This document shows positions 10,199-22,331 of a stretch of 64,000 bases of DNA, one piece after another (within the stretch, counting starts at the first letter, position 1; each line of letters starts with the position of its first letter). Position numbers and translations under genes: made by a program. The stretch spans positions 211,036 through 275,035 of the forward strand of contig NW_027192208.1 in assembly GCF_041956535.1 (NCBI RefSeq), written 5' to 3'. This stretch comes from Calcarisporiella thermophila CBS 279.70 (taxonomy: Eukaryota > Calcarisporiellomycota). The notes under the pieces were generated by a model, which was given only the letters and a program-made list of their open reading frames with translations, was not told where the DNA came from and ran no database searches.

Positions 10199-13095
10199 TC
10201 AAATTCTACTAAACATGATGCGCAATTTAATGTCACCGGTCCCGGCAACCACGTGTCGGAATTTGGAGTTTGGCTGGTTAAAGGGTGGGGCGGGATTGGA
10301 AGTGGGACCGAACGAAGAGTGCGGAGAGGTCGAGATCGAAGGTGTATCTGGGGATTCAACTATGGTGGTGGCGCTGGCTGTATTGGCGGTTCCCGGGCTG
10401 CTTCCATTGGAGTAGAGCGAGTGATGAGGGGAGTCTGAATTTTCTCTGCGGTTTCCCTCTGCCTCGGGGAGCCCGGCGATCCCTATGCTCCCATCTGCCT
10501 GCAGCACCGCCAGGATCGAGGTCCGCGCCCCTGGTCTATTAATATCGCCTCTAAGATTGGAAGGAGCAACAGGCGGAGCTGGAAGAGGAGATTCCACAAC
10601 ATGATTTGTTCGTGACCGCCGCTCTGCCTCGGGCAAAGAAGGGGTAGATATCTTCTCATCCAACTGCTTCTCCGAACGACGGGCTCGCTTAATTCTGCAG
10701 AGCGGCCGCGTAAATTCCCAGATACGCCCGGCCTTTTCTGGTTGGCAATATCGGCGGCCATGCACGCGGATTTCGCCGAGGAGCTCGTCAGGGAGGAGAA
10801 GGCGCTGGCGGAAGCACTGGATGACAACGCCGATTTTCTCGGGGTGCCTTGCATAAAACAGGTAATCCACGTCGTAAAAGGGCTGCGCGGTGTTGCGACA
10901 CTTGGGCGTGATAAACTCCTCGACGATATTGCCGGTGCGGGCGTGCACAAATATCAGCCGGCAATAAGTATCGAACCCATCGGCCACCATCTTCCCACCC
11001 GCTCTCTGGGATCTCTCGTTAAGTTGGAGGCTGTCGCTCTGGAGGGTAGAGGTGCCGTTTGTAGATTTTGGTGATTCCTTGATCGGCCGTTCTTTGATTC
11101 CGCGTGGTAGTTTGAGCCTCGCGCTCACGATCGACACCCGGAAGGACCCGCGATAGTAGTCCTTTCCTCCATATAACCACCTCGGGTACCACCAGGGACT
11201 TGGCATCGCAACCTGCTCCAGCTCCTTCACTTTACTCTTTTCCGATGAGAAGTATATTCGCAGGTAGAACTCTCCCTCCTCGTTTGGCTGGAAAGTAGAG
11301 GGGACGATCACAAACCGGCCGGCCGGGAGCAGGAACCTCGCCGATACCTCGCATGCATCCGTGAAGGTCACCTTCCCCACCACATCGTACCGTGGGTTAG
11401 TAATGCGCTGTTTACGATTCATCTCCACACGTAGCACTACAAACCCGATGGTAAGGTTGTTGCGGGTGTTGAGGATGGGGTGAAGTTCGCGACGCCGATC
11501 ACGCTGCATCAGCGAGATGAGGATATAGGATTCTTCGCGAAGTGTGAAGATATACTGATGATTCAGATGGAAGGTCCCAAGATGATTGATGCAACCCCCG
11601 GTGGTGTTGGCCACTTTGGACCAAAGGCCACGAAATGCAAACGCTCTCCACCGTATTTTGCCAAGGCCGAAGGGGGATGTATTCAACTCGCGAGCAATAA
11701 TGAGATGAGTGAACTGCGCGCAAAAATCGTCAAATGACTGGTAAAAAAAAAGATAACGGCCCGTTAAAGTAGGAATACACTCCACAAAGTGGGATCCAAT
11801 GTCTCCTACCATCCAAAAGTCGCCATTGTCGCCCGATTTCGCGCCCCACTTGCGACGCTTGGCCTTGCTCAGAAGTTTCCACTCTTCAGAGTTATCCGCC
11901 CAAGCTCCATTCCATTCACGCATGCCCCACGGATTATGCAAGCGAACTAGACATATATCCCGTTTCTTCCATGGAGCGTACCAGGGTGTGCCAATGTGTC
12001 GTAGATCTGTAATGCTATAAGAGTGCTGTGGGCACAAAAAGTACATGCATTAAAATTATAGCACCATGATCCCATGAATTTAGGTTGATCTGCTAATCAG
12101 AGAGTTACCCCAATAATTAATCCGTTTGGAAGGGTTTCGTCTATTAAGTCATGTAGGGATGCCCTATTTCCGGTTTTCTGCAGATGCTCGGGGGATATAC
12201 AGGAGCTCATCAATGCGCTGGCGCGATGAGCCTTTTTTAGATGTTTAAACAACTCTCCATTCGTGGCGCGCATTTTGATATGCGGCCCAAACATCTCGAT
12301 GGTCTCGGAGACCCGGCCGGTAAATTCGATGAACGCCATCGAGGCGCTCCCTGTTTCCAGGGACTCATAGGATCCACATAGTTTGGCGTAGGCCTTCTCT
12401 AGTAGGGAGGGCCAAAATTCACGCGGATTCGATGAGCGCGCATACACGAGCTGCCCGTCGCAAGTGGGGAGATAGTCATCGACCACTACCTCTACCCATT
12501 CTCCGAAATGATAGAAGCGAAATCGAAATACGCCTACCATCACAGTTTGCGAATTAAAACCCATAATCCTCGTCAATGAGAAACTCAAATCAAAGAGATA
12601 CCTGGATGCTCATCCAGCGTGCGGTATCTCTCCTCCCCAATTATCGTCTGCGGAAACTCAAGATTGTACTCCCAACCCTGTTGTCGCCAGTAGGGAACAA
12701 CCTTGTCCACCAGAGGCGGATGAATGCGCAGCACCGTCATTCCGGCAATAAGCCAGCAGTTGCCAACAGCGCCCTGTATCACATCATTGCCGATAGTGCC
12801 GTCCTCCTTGAGCTGAACCAAGATGGGATTTGGACATATATCCTGTTCCAGAACCAATAATGCCAACATTAAACCATGGAGAGAGTCAAGCGAGCTGGAA
12901 AGCAGCAGGGAGACGGATGAAGATGCTCACCTTGATTCTCTTCCACTCGATGTTCCCCTCTCCCAGCTCAGGCAATCGCGTTCCAAGCGAGAGGGCCCCA
13001 GGTGGGAAACGTTCGTCAATGAAGTGAGCGCCCTTCTTTGTATATGCTCTGAAAATGGAGTGGTAATCTTGTTGGTATAGCTGCCGGGTTGGCAT
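10199..13095 (-). CDS. Classical calpain-type cysteine protease (CysPc, calpain-III/C2-like, C2)
   Basis: Exons are 12931-13095, 12602-12842, 12109-12533, 11810-12025 and 10199-11737 (861 aa). The catalytic triad is complete: Cys in QGAVGNCWLIA, His in HSYSIT (usually GHAYS), Asn in LVRLHNPWG. The N terminus has the usual FIDERFPP...IEWKR lead. After the protease core come a domain III (TTGGCINHLGTFHLNHQYIF) and a C-terminal C2-like region, the CAPN5/TRA-3 order without EF-hands. Intron 11738-11809 is 72 bp, in frame and stop-free, so it hides inside one long ORF; removing it restores FWM-SFDDFCAQF. The start could be the upstream ATG at 13170. Cytosolic calcium-dependent proteolysis is known for the family; the substrate is unknown. 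Confidence 0.88.
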
Positions 13096-13170
13096 GGTTT
13101 CACCGTTCCGATGAAAGGAGGCGCGAGGGGGTAACAATCGCCAGTCAATAACAAAGGTGCAGATGGACAA

Positions 13171-13524
13171 AAATCAAAAAAAAAAAAAAATTTCCCCACT
13201 TTTGGATGGAGCACATGTATATTTCGCGATTTGGATATTCAAGCCACGAGCAGGCGGTGGCAAGAAGCTTAAGTGAATCAAGCGAAAATGCAAACAAACT
13301 AATACCTTTACTTCAGTAGAGTGTATGTGGGAAAAAGTAAGTCAAATCGCAATACAGGATAGAAAAGAAAGTATACAAGATTGAAAAGGGAGAAAAATGA
13401 ATGTTAATATCATATAAAAATAAAAATATCAAAGTGTTTCAAAATTAGTATTCTAGTTTGAGACAAATATAAAAAAGAAATAAGGGAAGAAAACTACTTT
13501 TTTTTTTTTAATTTAGAATGGTAT
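13171..13524. other. Intergenic, calpain 5' flank / SREBP-like B 3' end
   Basis: Strongly A-rich, no gene seen. It probably holds the calpain promoter and the SREBP-like B 3'UTR. Confidence 0.4.
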
Positions 13525-16500
13525 TTAGCAAACCCCTTTGAGGATTCGCCATGCTCTTTCTACACTTTTGACCTTCTCTTGCTCGTGATCGGAGGGCTCA
13601 TCATCGCAGCATTCGCAGCCCGAATCCGCCCCATCACCGCCCGCCTCCTTGATGATTCGATTCATCCGGCATAAGCGCTCCAGCACCTCTCCGACAACGC
13701 CGTGCGACATGAGCGGAGGCCGCGACACCAGCCGGCGCAGATAAAGGATATAGGCCGAGAGGATGTCCGCGAAATCTCTGCCCTTCATGGTGTGGGTCGG
13801 GGGTTGCGTTGCGATAGGGCACGACTCGGTCACGCGCCATACGTCAATCCAGGACTCTACGCCGCACAGCCCAACCAAGAAGTCGGCAAGCGTCTCGATC
13901 TCGCGCTCGAGGCGTGCCACGGGATCGATGTAGTAGGACTTCCGGCCGCCAGCTCGGCAGAAAGGCGACGTCTCCACCTCCTCGTCCTTCTCCTCCTCCT
14001 CATCCTCCTCGTCCTCGACGCTCTCAATCGCCCTCACTAGGGCCAATTTGGCGTCCACCTCGCGACGCTGCTCGGCAACCGCTCGCGATTTCGACAGCAC
14101 CCGCACAGCCTCCTGCACCTTCCCCCGCTTGAGCAGCGCCGTGCCCACCAGGGTGAACGCGATGATCTTCTTCGTCATGTCGGAGTATGTGCATGCGAGG
14201 CCCTCGGGGTCCTCGCCCAGACAGCCGCTCTCCTCCTCCTCCAGAATGTGCTGATGACAGTGGGGATGGTGCCTCGGCTCCACCTCCTTTAGCTTCACCA
14301 CAATGGCATCCCCAAGCTCCACGCTGCCGAAATAGTACGCCTCTACAGCAGCGGCAACGAGCGCATACCAATAGGCAGGGGTTGCGGGGTCGGCTCGGGC
14401 GACCACGCGGGATATGACGGGCTCATCGTAGCTGCTGCTCACGGGGTCTCTCTTTTTGTTGGCGGAGTTGGTGAGGGGAGAGGAGATCAGACTCATCAGG
14501 TGCACGTACGCGACGCGGAGATGATGTAGGGCCTGCAGGTTGGAAAGCAGGGCCAGAGGAACCGCCTGGAGGTTGAATACAGAGGAGGGCTCGGAAAAGC
14601 CCAGCTTCTTTTTGGGGCCCGCAGCGTCGCGGCCAAGTCGCACCGCATGGTTGAGGGTGATGAGCGCGTCCCTCCAAACCGCGCTAGTGACCATAGTCTC
14701 CCGCATCCGCTCCATATTGACGCTGCCACAACCATCCGTGGACACCTCTTCATCCTCTTCGTCCCGCTGCTCCGACACGGCTAGCGCGTGCTGCAGCCAC
14801 CTCCCACCCACACTTTCGTCCTGCTCGGTCTGAGCCGTCCTGACCGCCAACTCCCAAAAGTATTTCGGGATCGCTCTCGAGCCCATCATCCCCTTGGGCA
14901 ACGCAATCGCAAACTGGATGGCGGCGGTGACATACACGCGGGCAAGGCTGGAATCGGACGAATACTCCTCGGTTTCGGCAAGCTCCGCCAGATTAAGTGT
15001 GCGCAGGGCTGAGTACAAAATGGAGAGACGCGAGGCCCTGGGGTTGCCTCCGCAGCACTCGGCCTCGCCCATGTGGAGCCAGCGCGCAACCGCAGCCGTC
15101 TCATCCAACTCAGTTTCCCACGGTGCTATGTCGACGCAAATAAGTCGGCGTACAATAAAGCGGAGAGCCTCGGCCACCACTCCAAACACCAGCCGCCAAC
15201 CGCCAGTAGGAAGGGCATGCATGGACTCTGAGAGCGTTCGGTACACTTGCTGAGGCGTTCTCGACTCGGAAACGGATGTGACCATCGAGTGCTGTCGGTT
15301 GCGATCGCTATTCACCCGGCGGGCCCTTGTATCAGCGATATTACCGTCAGTGCGCGAGAAATACACGAGGCATGCGAAGAGGATCGCGGTGCGCACGGCC
15401 CACCAGATCCAAGAGAGATTGAACCAAGCGCTGGCGCCGCCCGTTCCCAGCGGAACACCCCCGAGGGTCTTCTCCTCGGGGTGGTAGTGGCGGTGCTCCC
15501 GACCGCCAAACACGTTGTAGGGCGAATAGAATAAGGACACCGAGAGGAAGACGCCCATCAGTGCCTTGCCAGACTTGCGACCACGACCACGTGACGGAGG
15601 GGGAGGGGACAACGAGTCACGGTCGGAGGACTCGGAGGACGACATAGACCTGTCGCGTCCTTTTCGTTTGGTGCCTGTGGCTTGCTGCTTCTCCTTCTCT
15701 TTTTCAAGCATAAACCTCTGCAGCAGGTCTCCACCGCCAGGCAACAGCTTCACCATTGCCCGTAGGGTGGAGTTTTCCCCCCGCAGCTCCTCGTTGCTCC
15801 TCTTCAGATAGATGATGTACTCGGTCGCCTTTCGTAGAATGGTGGCCTTGTTCAGTTTTGTAGCCGCTACAACCCCATCGATTTCCTCCTCGGAGTCGTG
15901 CTTGGATCGCAGATGACACAGTGCCGGGACCACGTTTTTGAGGTCGGCAATCCGGTCGTTGATGTTGTTGCGGTAGCGGCGTTCGATGGCATTATGCGCC
16001 ACTTTTTTCTGCTTTTTCATTTCCAGCGGTTCGGGCTCGGGTCCAGGGGAAGGCTCAGAGGGGACGGAGTGATTTGCGGTCATGGAGGGTGGCGGGGTGA
16101 CGGAACGGTGGTAGTGCTGCTGCTCACAAGCTGAAGTTGACATCGTGTCCATGTTGAGGAGCCCGCTGTCCCCCCACTGGTCGTTGTTGAGCAGCATTAG
16201 TGCCTTCAGGAACGGCTCGCCGTTGGGTAGGTTTGCCGGGGCAGGGGCCGAGAAAGGAGTCACGGGCGACGAAAGATCCTCACTATTAGGGATTTTGATG
16301 GCGGGGGCAAAGTACGAGCCCTTCGCCATGCTCTCGTCCACCAGCGGCCCAGAATCACTAGGCTTCGCTGGTTGATCCCTGGTCTGTTTTGTTTCCCTGG
16401 TTGGCTGTGTTGGCTGCCGCTGTTTACGTGATTTTCCGGTTGCATCCTCGTTATTCCGGCGGCGTTTCGTGTTCCGCGCATCGGCATCGGTCTGCCCATT

Positions 16501-17154
16501 AGCCTCCGTGTTCAACGCGTTGATCATTCCAGGGTCCTTTCGATCGGGCTGTTGGGCGCCCAACATGACTAGGCCGGACAAGAAATTGTCGAACATGGCC
16601 TGATTGTAGATTGGTTTCCCGTCATGAATAGGGAATGCGGCGCTACCGTGCATTTCGGGAGAGCTGAGGGCAGCCATGATGTCGTTTGGAGAGCTGAGTA
16701 GGGAATCGGTCGTCGTGGACAGGGGAGTGGTGGAGAAAGAGGCACTAGGGGTTTCCGGGTGCACGTCCTCACGAGTCATCTATGAGAGAGGGTTGGGAAG
16801 GGTTAGCAACGTATTCATGCAGCAGCCGAATTAGGAGGAAAAACAGATATTTACATGATAACCTTTGGCGGCATTGTCTTTATCGCCATACATGGAATCT
16901 CGTTGGTATCCAAAGAAGAGCTGTGCGGGAGACACTACATTATCGCCGGTGGCTGCGAGAGTGGGAAGTTGTGCGGGCTTCACCGGGGGGCTATCGGCGG
17001 TCATGCTGCTGCTGCTGCTGCTATCGTCATTCTGGTGGCCAGAGGATGTGGTGAATTCATCGAAAAACGATTCACACATTAATAGATCCTGGAGATCTGA
17101 GGGCTGCAGCGAGACGTGATCGAGATAGCTTTCGTTTTCGAAGCAGCCCGTCAT
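13525..17154 (-). CDS. SREBP-like membrane-bound bHLH transcription factor B
   Basis: Paralogue of SREBP-like A. Exons are 16855-17154 and 13525-16779 (1184 aa). Both paralogues have an intron after about 90-100 codons, following the shared motif LQDLLMCESFFDEFTT. The bHLH (about 353-428) again has ERRYRNNINDRI with the SREBP tyrosine. Two membrane segments (MGVFLSVSLFYSPYNVFGG and VRTAILFACLVYFS) flank a His-rich loop. The C-terminal domain keeps blocks shared with A: GGNP...RLSILYSALRTLNLAEL, PAYWYALVAAAVEAYYFG, RHHPHC and a final VERAWRILKGVC. Its GC-rich codon use (third positions mostly G/C) contrasts with A. Transcription converges towards A across about 7 kb of other genes. Confidence 0.9.
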
Positions 17155-18008
17155 TAGTAGGATGAGAGTAAATCAAGAAACGGTTCACAATTTAACAGGA
17201 AATAAGCATGAAACTATAAATTCGAAAAAAAAAAAAATTGCGTGTTGTGGAAAATGCGGATTAGTACTATTTAATTTTAGTGTTGAGTAGATTAAAAAAA
17301 AATAATAGAATAAAAGTAGTGAGAAGATTCGACCAAGTATAAGCGAAAACAAAAAGTGGCATGATTTTATCATTTTCAATCTAATCTGGTACATCGGGCA
17401 TCAGAAATGTTTCAGACGGTGGTGTACAAATCGAAGCAACCGCGCAGGCATCTCATGACACTGAATTCGAATTGTCAGGCAACATTTTCCGATTCTCACC
17501 CATTTTGCACTGAATCGTACGAGCCAGACTCGATTCCGGCTCCCCATTTCCCCTGCCTCTCCTCGCCAACCATAGAATAGAGCTCCTTTTTTGCGAGCAT
17601 CGCCACCTCATCTCCTCTTGCTGATAACTCCTCTCCGCCCACTCGCTTACCCTAGCCCGTGCTCGGCCACTTCATCGATAGTCCCCTGGTGCTCGTCAAA
17701 TGGAGCCGGTTCAAGGCACGGTGGGCAAGATGCGAATCGATTCGGATTCATATTAACAACCCATATTTATTTCTCTTGCTCGTCATTAAATATGACGACA
17801 CATAGCACCTGGAAAAGAAATTCAGCTGAGGATTCAGCTAATTTTACACGAGTCAATGCATCCCATTCCGGTGGAAGGGGTGGAATAACTAGGGAAAACT
17901 AGGGGAGAGTCAAAACAAAAGCTAGGAGAAGATAGAGGGTAATAAAAACAACAGGAGCCCATTCATGTGATGGTGACGGAAGTGAGCCAAAATGGATTAG
18001 GAGACGCT
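17155..18008. other. Intergenic, SREBP-like B promoter side
   Basis: No gene recognised. The proximal 250 bp are A/T-run rich; the ORF at 17591-17902 lacks domain features. Confidence 0.4.
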
Positions 18009-19665
18009 TCATTCAACTTGCATCCCATTTTCTTCCTCCTCTTCCTCGTCAACCATCTCATCCACCTCGTCTAGATCTTCATCTTCATCTTCTAAATCCT
18101 CCTCCACATTGGTGGCCGCATTGGCCCACATTGCACCGGAGGTAACAGCTTGAGGCATAGCCTGTGGCAACGATCCGGGCCGCTGTCCCTGCTGCTCCGT
18201 AGGGCCTGGCGGCGGTGGCTGAGCGACCGAAAGGTCGCCACTACTGTCTGGGTAGTCGGCTTCATGCGCGCCCGACGGATGGTGATTGCCTGCACCGTTG
18301 ATATGGGCAACCGGATGTGGGCTATCTGCAGAGTCTGCCACAGTGGCGGGAGCAGAGCCCGGGGTAGAGCCGTGGGCCGCGCCGGGAGACGTCGCCAGCG
18401 GAGAATTCTGGGGAGGGACCCCCGAGGTAAGCTTCTGGTCGGTCATTTGGAAATCCTGCCAGATGTAGTTGCGGCAGAGGTTGGCGTTCGGAAGGTCCTG
18501 GATCATCTTTGAGATGGTCGGGTGGGTGAACCCGTAGTAGTCGGGGCCGGACGCCGAATTCGAGTGTTCTCTCTTCCGTATTGCGTTGGCTTCGCGTACC
18601 ACGGACGTCCATGCTCCCGTCGCCGAGTTGGCAATGATCGGACGATCGCGCCTATCGTCCGGGGTAATGATGAATTTGGGGGCGTCTCCGCCGTCGACGA
18701 TTTCGCAGTGGTAGATGACCTGCTTATCGGGGTCGAGGGTGCTCATATAGGGTCGTGATACGCGGAAGCCCACAGGCCACAGGTAGCGGGCCGAATGAAA
18801 AGTGTCCCGGTCATACACGATGTGGCCGAGGCTATGCACCGTCAGGATCCCGATCTGAACGGGGAGAATGTAGTTGCCACTCTCGTCCTTGTCAACAGGG
18901 TGTGCACGACGTATTCGCCCGCGAACGGGGCGCGCAGCTTTACTTTTTGCCTTTTCGAGTGCCTCTGCAGTAGGAAGCGGCACATCTGGTACCGCGGTGT
19001 GGTGAGAATAGTGTAGGGATTGCGATGAGGTCTGGGAGGGGTGCCTTTTCCCAGAGGGTGCTTTTCTAGTATGCAGCGATGAAGGGTTGATTAACGATGG
19101 AGCAGAGGTGGGCGGAGGCGAGCTTTTTGGTGTGCTGGTGAATGCGGCTAATGGAGGGGGGGAGGGGAGGACGGGTGTGAATAAAGATTTGCTTTCCAAA
19201 AATGAGCAAAGCTGACATTTTAAAACCTACGTGTCATTTCTCCGGTCTCTGCTTCGGACGGCGACATATGCGACTCGCCCTCCTCTGCCGAGCCCCAGCC
19301 TTCCACCTGCGTCAGCCGATCCAAAATAACACTACAAAGCGATTATCCAGCCATTAATGATCCGATCACACTCCTGGAATCAGCCCAAGCAGCCCTTACC
19401 TCTTTTCCTTCTTCAACTGCCTGATTTTCTTTTGCGCCCTGGCCAATTCCTCTGCTAAGACGTCATTATGCTATGTAATGGTAGAATTTTCAATTTGCCA
19501 GCTGTGACAGTAGAAATAAAATAATCCGCTAGTCACCTGCAACACCTCTTTCAATTTTCGTTTCAACTGTTTATATTTTTCCTCGGAAAATCCGCTCTGC
19601 TCCTTTGAATGGCTCCGGGCGCTGGAAGTGGGTGTGAGTCGCTGAGAAGATGATGTGGGTGACAT
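18009..19665 (-). CDS. FYRN/FYRC-domain nuclear protein (TBRG1-like)
   Basis: Exons are 19537-19665, 19400-19470, 19231-19331 and 18009-19147 (479 aa). The N terminus is a basic, leucine-spaced coiled coil (EKYKQLKRKLKEVLQ then ELARAQKKIRQLKKEKR), as in TBRG1. The centre (about residues 205-300) is an F/Y-rich pair: LPVQIGILTVHSLGHIVYD, FHSARYLWPVGFRVSR, then VIYHCEIVDGG. The C-terminal tail is proline-rich and ends in a long acidic run. FYR domains occur in chromatin proteins such as MLL/Set1-family members and TBRG1, so a chromatin role is inferred. The third intron uses donor GTAGGT at 19230, the only site that keeps frame. Confidence 0.8.
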
Positions 19666-20965
19666 TTTGATTATCTAGATTCTTTGCGGGCGATCACTGC
19701 GTGTTTCTTGATCAAAGGATTTTTTTAGGAATGCGATTAAAATGAAAAAAAAAATAGTCTGGGAGGAAAATAAAGAACACTACGGGATTATACAACAGAG
19801 TACAGCGGGATTAATTAAGAGACTCGTCAAGGCGATGGCGTCTAGGAGAACGAGGGCTGTTTATGGCCAGGGAAAGATGAGGGTTTGGCGCAGGTTGAAA
19901 TGAAAACAAAAAAACCCGCGAGGGGAAGCAAAGTCAGGGGTCGTCTTGGTCAACTTGCCGACTAAGCCAACCTGTCACGCACTCTATTGAAGGCTAGTCC
20001 CAATAATTTCGCGGTCTGGCTGCACTCAAATTGGATGCGTTTTCAAAATTTGACACATTTTACAAGTTAGATGAGATGTGAAAACTGATTTTTATTTAAT
20101 GCAATGTCAGATTCAACAATAAAAAACAAGGGCATCGGCTCCATCGTCATTCCTAATCGTGATAGAATGAGGGTCATTAGTCATTGCTCAACACAAAAAA
20201 AAATGTTGGCAGGATCAAGTGAAAAAATGGCTTGATCAGAGATTCAAAGTCTTCGACACAATGGTTAAGACAGGGATAACTTAATTTTTCTTAAAGAAAA
20301 ATGGCACATCATATGCATTTCCCTTGAAGAGAGAACCAAAAACACTTCGTGGATAGCCTACCTAGAAGGATGGATGGATGGGGTGGACACCGGAAAACGC
20401 GAAAAAAAAAGGAAATAAGGAAACGCACGAAGTAGAGAGAGCAAAAGAAGATGGGCCTCCTAGAATCGACCTCTTGGATTATTTATTCTGAAAGATGAGC
20501 TGTCACATATACGGTCACGCTTACCAATTCTGTGACGGCTCTAGGAGGTCGGAATGCGGCCTCCAATTCCACGCAACACGTCCAGCAGGGCTTAGCCCTG
20601 CTCGAATGGAGCCCCCGCTCTTCAGCACTCTATCTGTGGTCAGAGGCGCCGTGACAAAATGAGGGAGGGGGGTACGGGGGGAGAATTCGATTAGGTCCTG
20701 TAATCCTGTTTTAATTAACCTGGTCCGACCGATTGGTCCTCATGGATCACCCGCATTGGTGAAACTCGGGTACAGTCACATCTTCGATTAGAAAACCAAG
20801 TCCATCGTCCCTGCCTCTCTTCTTTGTTTGCAACTCTCTCCTGGCCGCCGGCTCCTCTCCTCTTCTCTCCTTCCTCAACACGCACGCTCCACACATCTCC
20901 TTGTCCCGCCCGTTGATGCGCTGTTTCTTGCTATCGGCTTGACGTTTTGCATGCATCTATAAGAT
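19666..20965. other. Long divergent intergenic with a structured segment
   Basis: 1.3 kb between the FYR gene and the surface-protein gene. Mostly AT-rich with no ORF. The segment 20455-20660 is GC-richer and full of complementary blocks (separate entry). Confidence 0.4.
20455..20660. other. Candidate structured RNA or palindromic regulatory block
   Basis: CCTCCTAG (about 20457) is the exact complement of CTAGGAGG (about 20541). The overlapping pair CGACCTC/GAGGTCG gives a competing helix. Inside them GTCAC occurs twice and GTGAC once. Downstream, CAGCAGGGC-TTAG-CCCTGCTCG forms a tight hairpin. No snRNA, SRP, RNase P or tRNA signature was recognised and strand is unknown. It may be an unrecognised ncRNA, a 5'UTR structure of the gene at 20966, or factor-binding dyads. 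Confidence 0.3.
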
Positions 20966-21785
20966 ATGCGAAGGGCCCACTTTTTGCTTCTTCTCCTGAT
21001 CACCCTGACCCTCTTCACGGCGACGCACGCCGCCATTTTCGACGACATCCTGGATGGGCTGGTTCCAAAAGATGGGGATGGAAACAACGGAGGTGGCAAT
21101 GGCGGGGGCGACGACGGATCCAACAACGGCGGCGGAGGCAACAGCAGCGGCGGAAAGCCTACTGCGCAACCCTCCCAAGATACCCCCCCCAACGCTTCAC
21201 AGCAACCCGATTCCAAGTCCCCCGACTCAAAACCAACCGCGACGAGCGCTGCAGAAGCCTCGTCGCCCAGCGCTGCCCCGCCAACTCCCCCACCCTCCCC
21301 CTCCTCTCCCGCGCAACCCTCGCCCCCGGCCTCTTCAGCATCCCAGGTCGCCTCGCCATCCCGGGCGACCTCGGCCCCAGAGAGCAATACCGCCAAAGCC
21401 TCCGCGTCCGCCACCAATATTCTGTCCCTCCTGACTCAGCTTCCACCCCCCTCCTTCACGCAGAGCTATGGGTTTGTCCCCGCGGGAACCCTCATGCCGG
21501 GATCACGTGCGTGCAAGGAGTATATGAACCATTGCCGAGATCAAACGTGTATGTTTTCGATGTACCGCGCCATGTGTGACGAAAACGGAGTTGGCCACTG
21601 GTAAGTCGAGCTCGTCCCCTCCAGCGGTGCGATTGTTCAAGAAGCGGAACCGAAATGGTTTTAATTTCCCTTGTGACTTTAGTGAATGTTTAGGAACAAA
21701 CGGGGGTCCCTTTACGAAATCGCTTGGGCTGTCAGTCCTCGGAGGTGTCGGGAGCCTGGCTGTAGCCGGGCTTGTTGCATTGTAA
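20966..21785 (+). CDS. Secreted, probably GPI-anchored Gly/Ser/Pro-rich surface protein
   Basis: Exons are 20966-21600 and 21683-21785 (245 aa). The N terminus is a clear signal peptide (MRRAHFLLLLLITLTLF, cleavage near THA|A). A Gly/Asn stretch and a long Ser/Thr/Pro/Ala region suitable for O-glycosylation follow. A C-terminal cysteine-containing module (about residues 185-225, with CKEYMNHCRDQTC...CDENGVGHCECLG) precedes a hydrophobic tail, LSVLGGVGSLAVAGLVAL, ending at the stop: the classic GPI-signal pattern. Without splicing the ORF would miss this tail. Expected at the plasma membrane or cell wall; no enzymatic function seen. Confidence 0.8.
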
Positions 21786-22331
21786 TTTTTTTTGCATTTC
21801 TTTTGGTGATTTCATTTCATTTATATCAATGCATTATGCCATCTCTTCCCTTCTTCTGCTGCTTGCCAAGTCCTATCACCCGCTTTCTCTTCTAAATAGC
21901 TTTTGCCGATATTTGCATTTGCCCTTAATAACATATATATATTTTACAGACAAACAGAAAAAGTGCAGCTGGTGGGCAGAAAAATGAGGAGAAAAAAAAA
22001 ATCAAAAGAAAGAAAGGGCAAGAAGTGGGAAGAGAAATAGAAGAACAACAAAGGATCATTTCACAAATCCACTGCAAGAGAAAGAAAATAAAAAAAAAGA
22101 AAGAAAAATGCAAACATTATGTAACAGGGATAAATGAGTCAACAAGAGAAGAACCTTATAAAAAAAAAGACAATCTTTGATCATTATAACAATTAAGGGA
22201 AGAGAAACAAAACAAGAAGGGGATGGAAGAAAAAAAAAAAAGTAATATGACGATGAGCTGGGCGATGTACAAACGCAAAAGGAAAAAAAAAAGGAATGGG
22301 CGGAGACGAGCACTAGAGGAAGCTTGCGTAT
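21786..22331. other. Convergent intergenic
   Basis: Purine-rich/AT-rich 3' flanks of the surface-protein gene and the forkhead gene. No gene seen. Confidence 0.4.
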
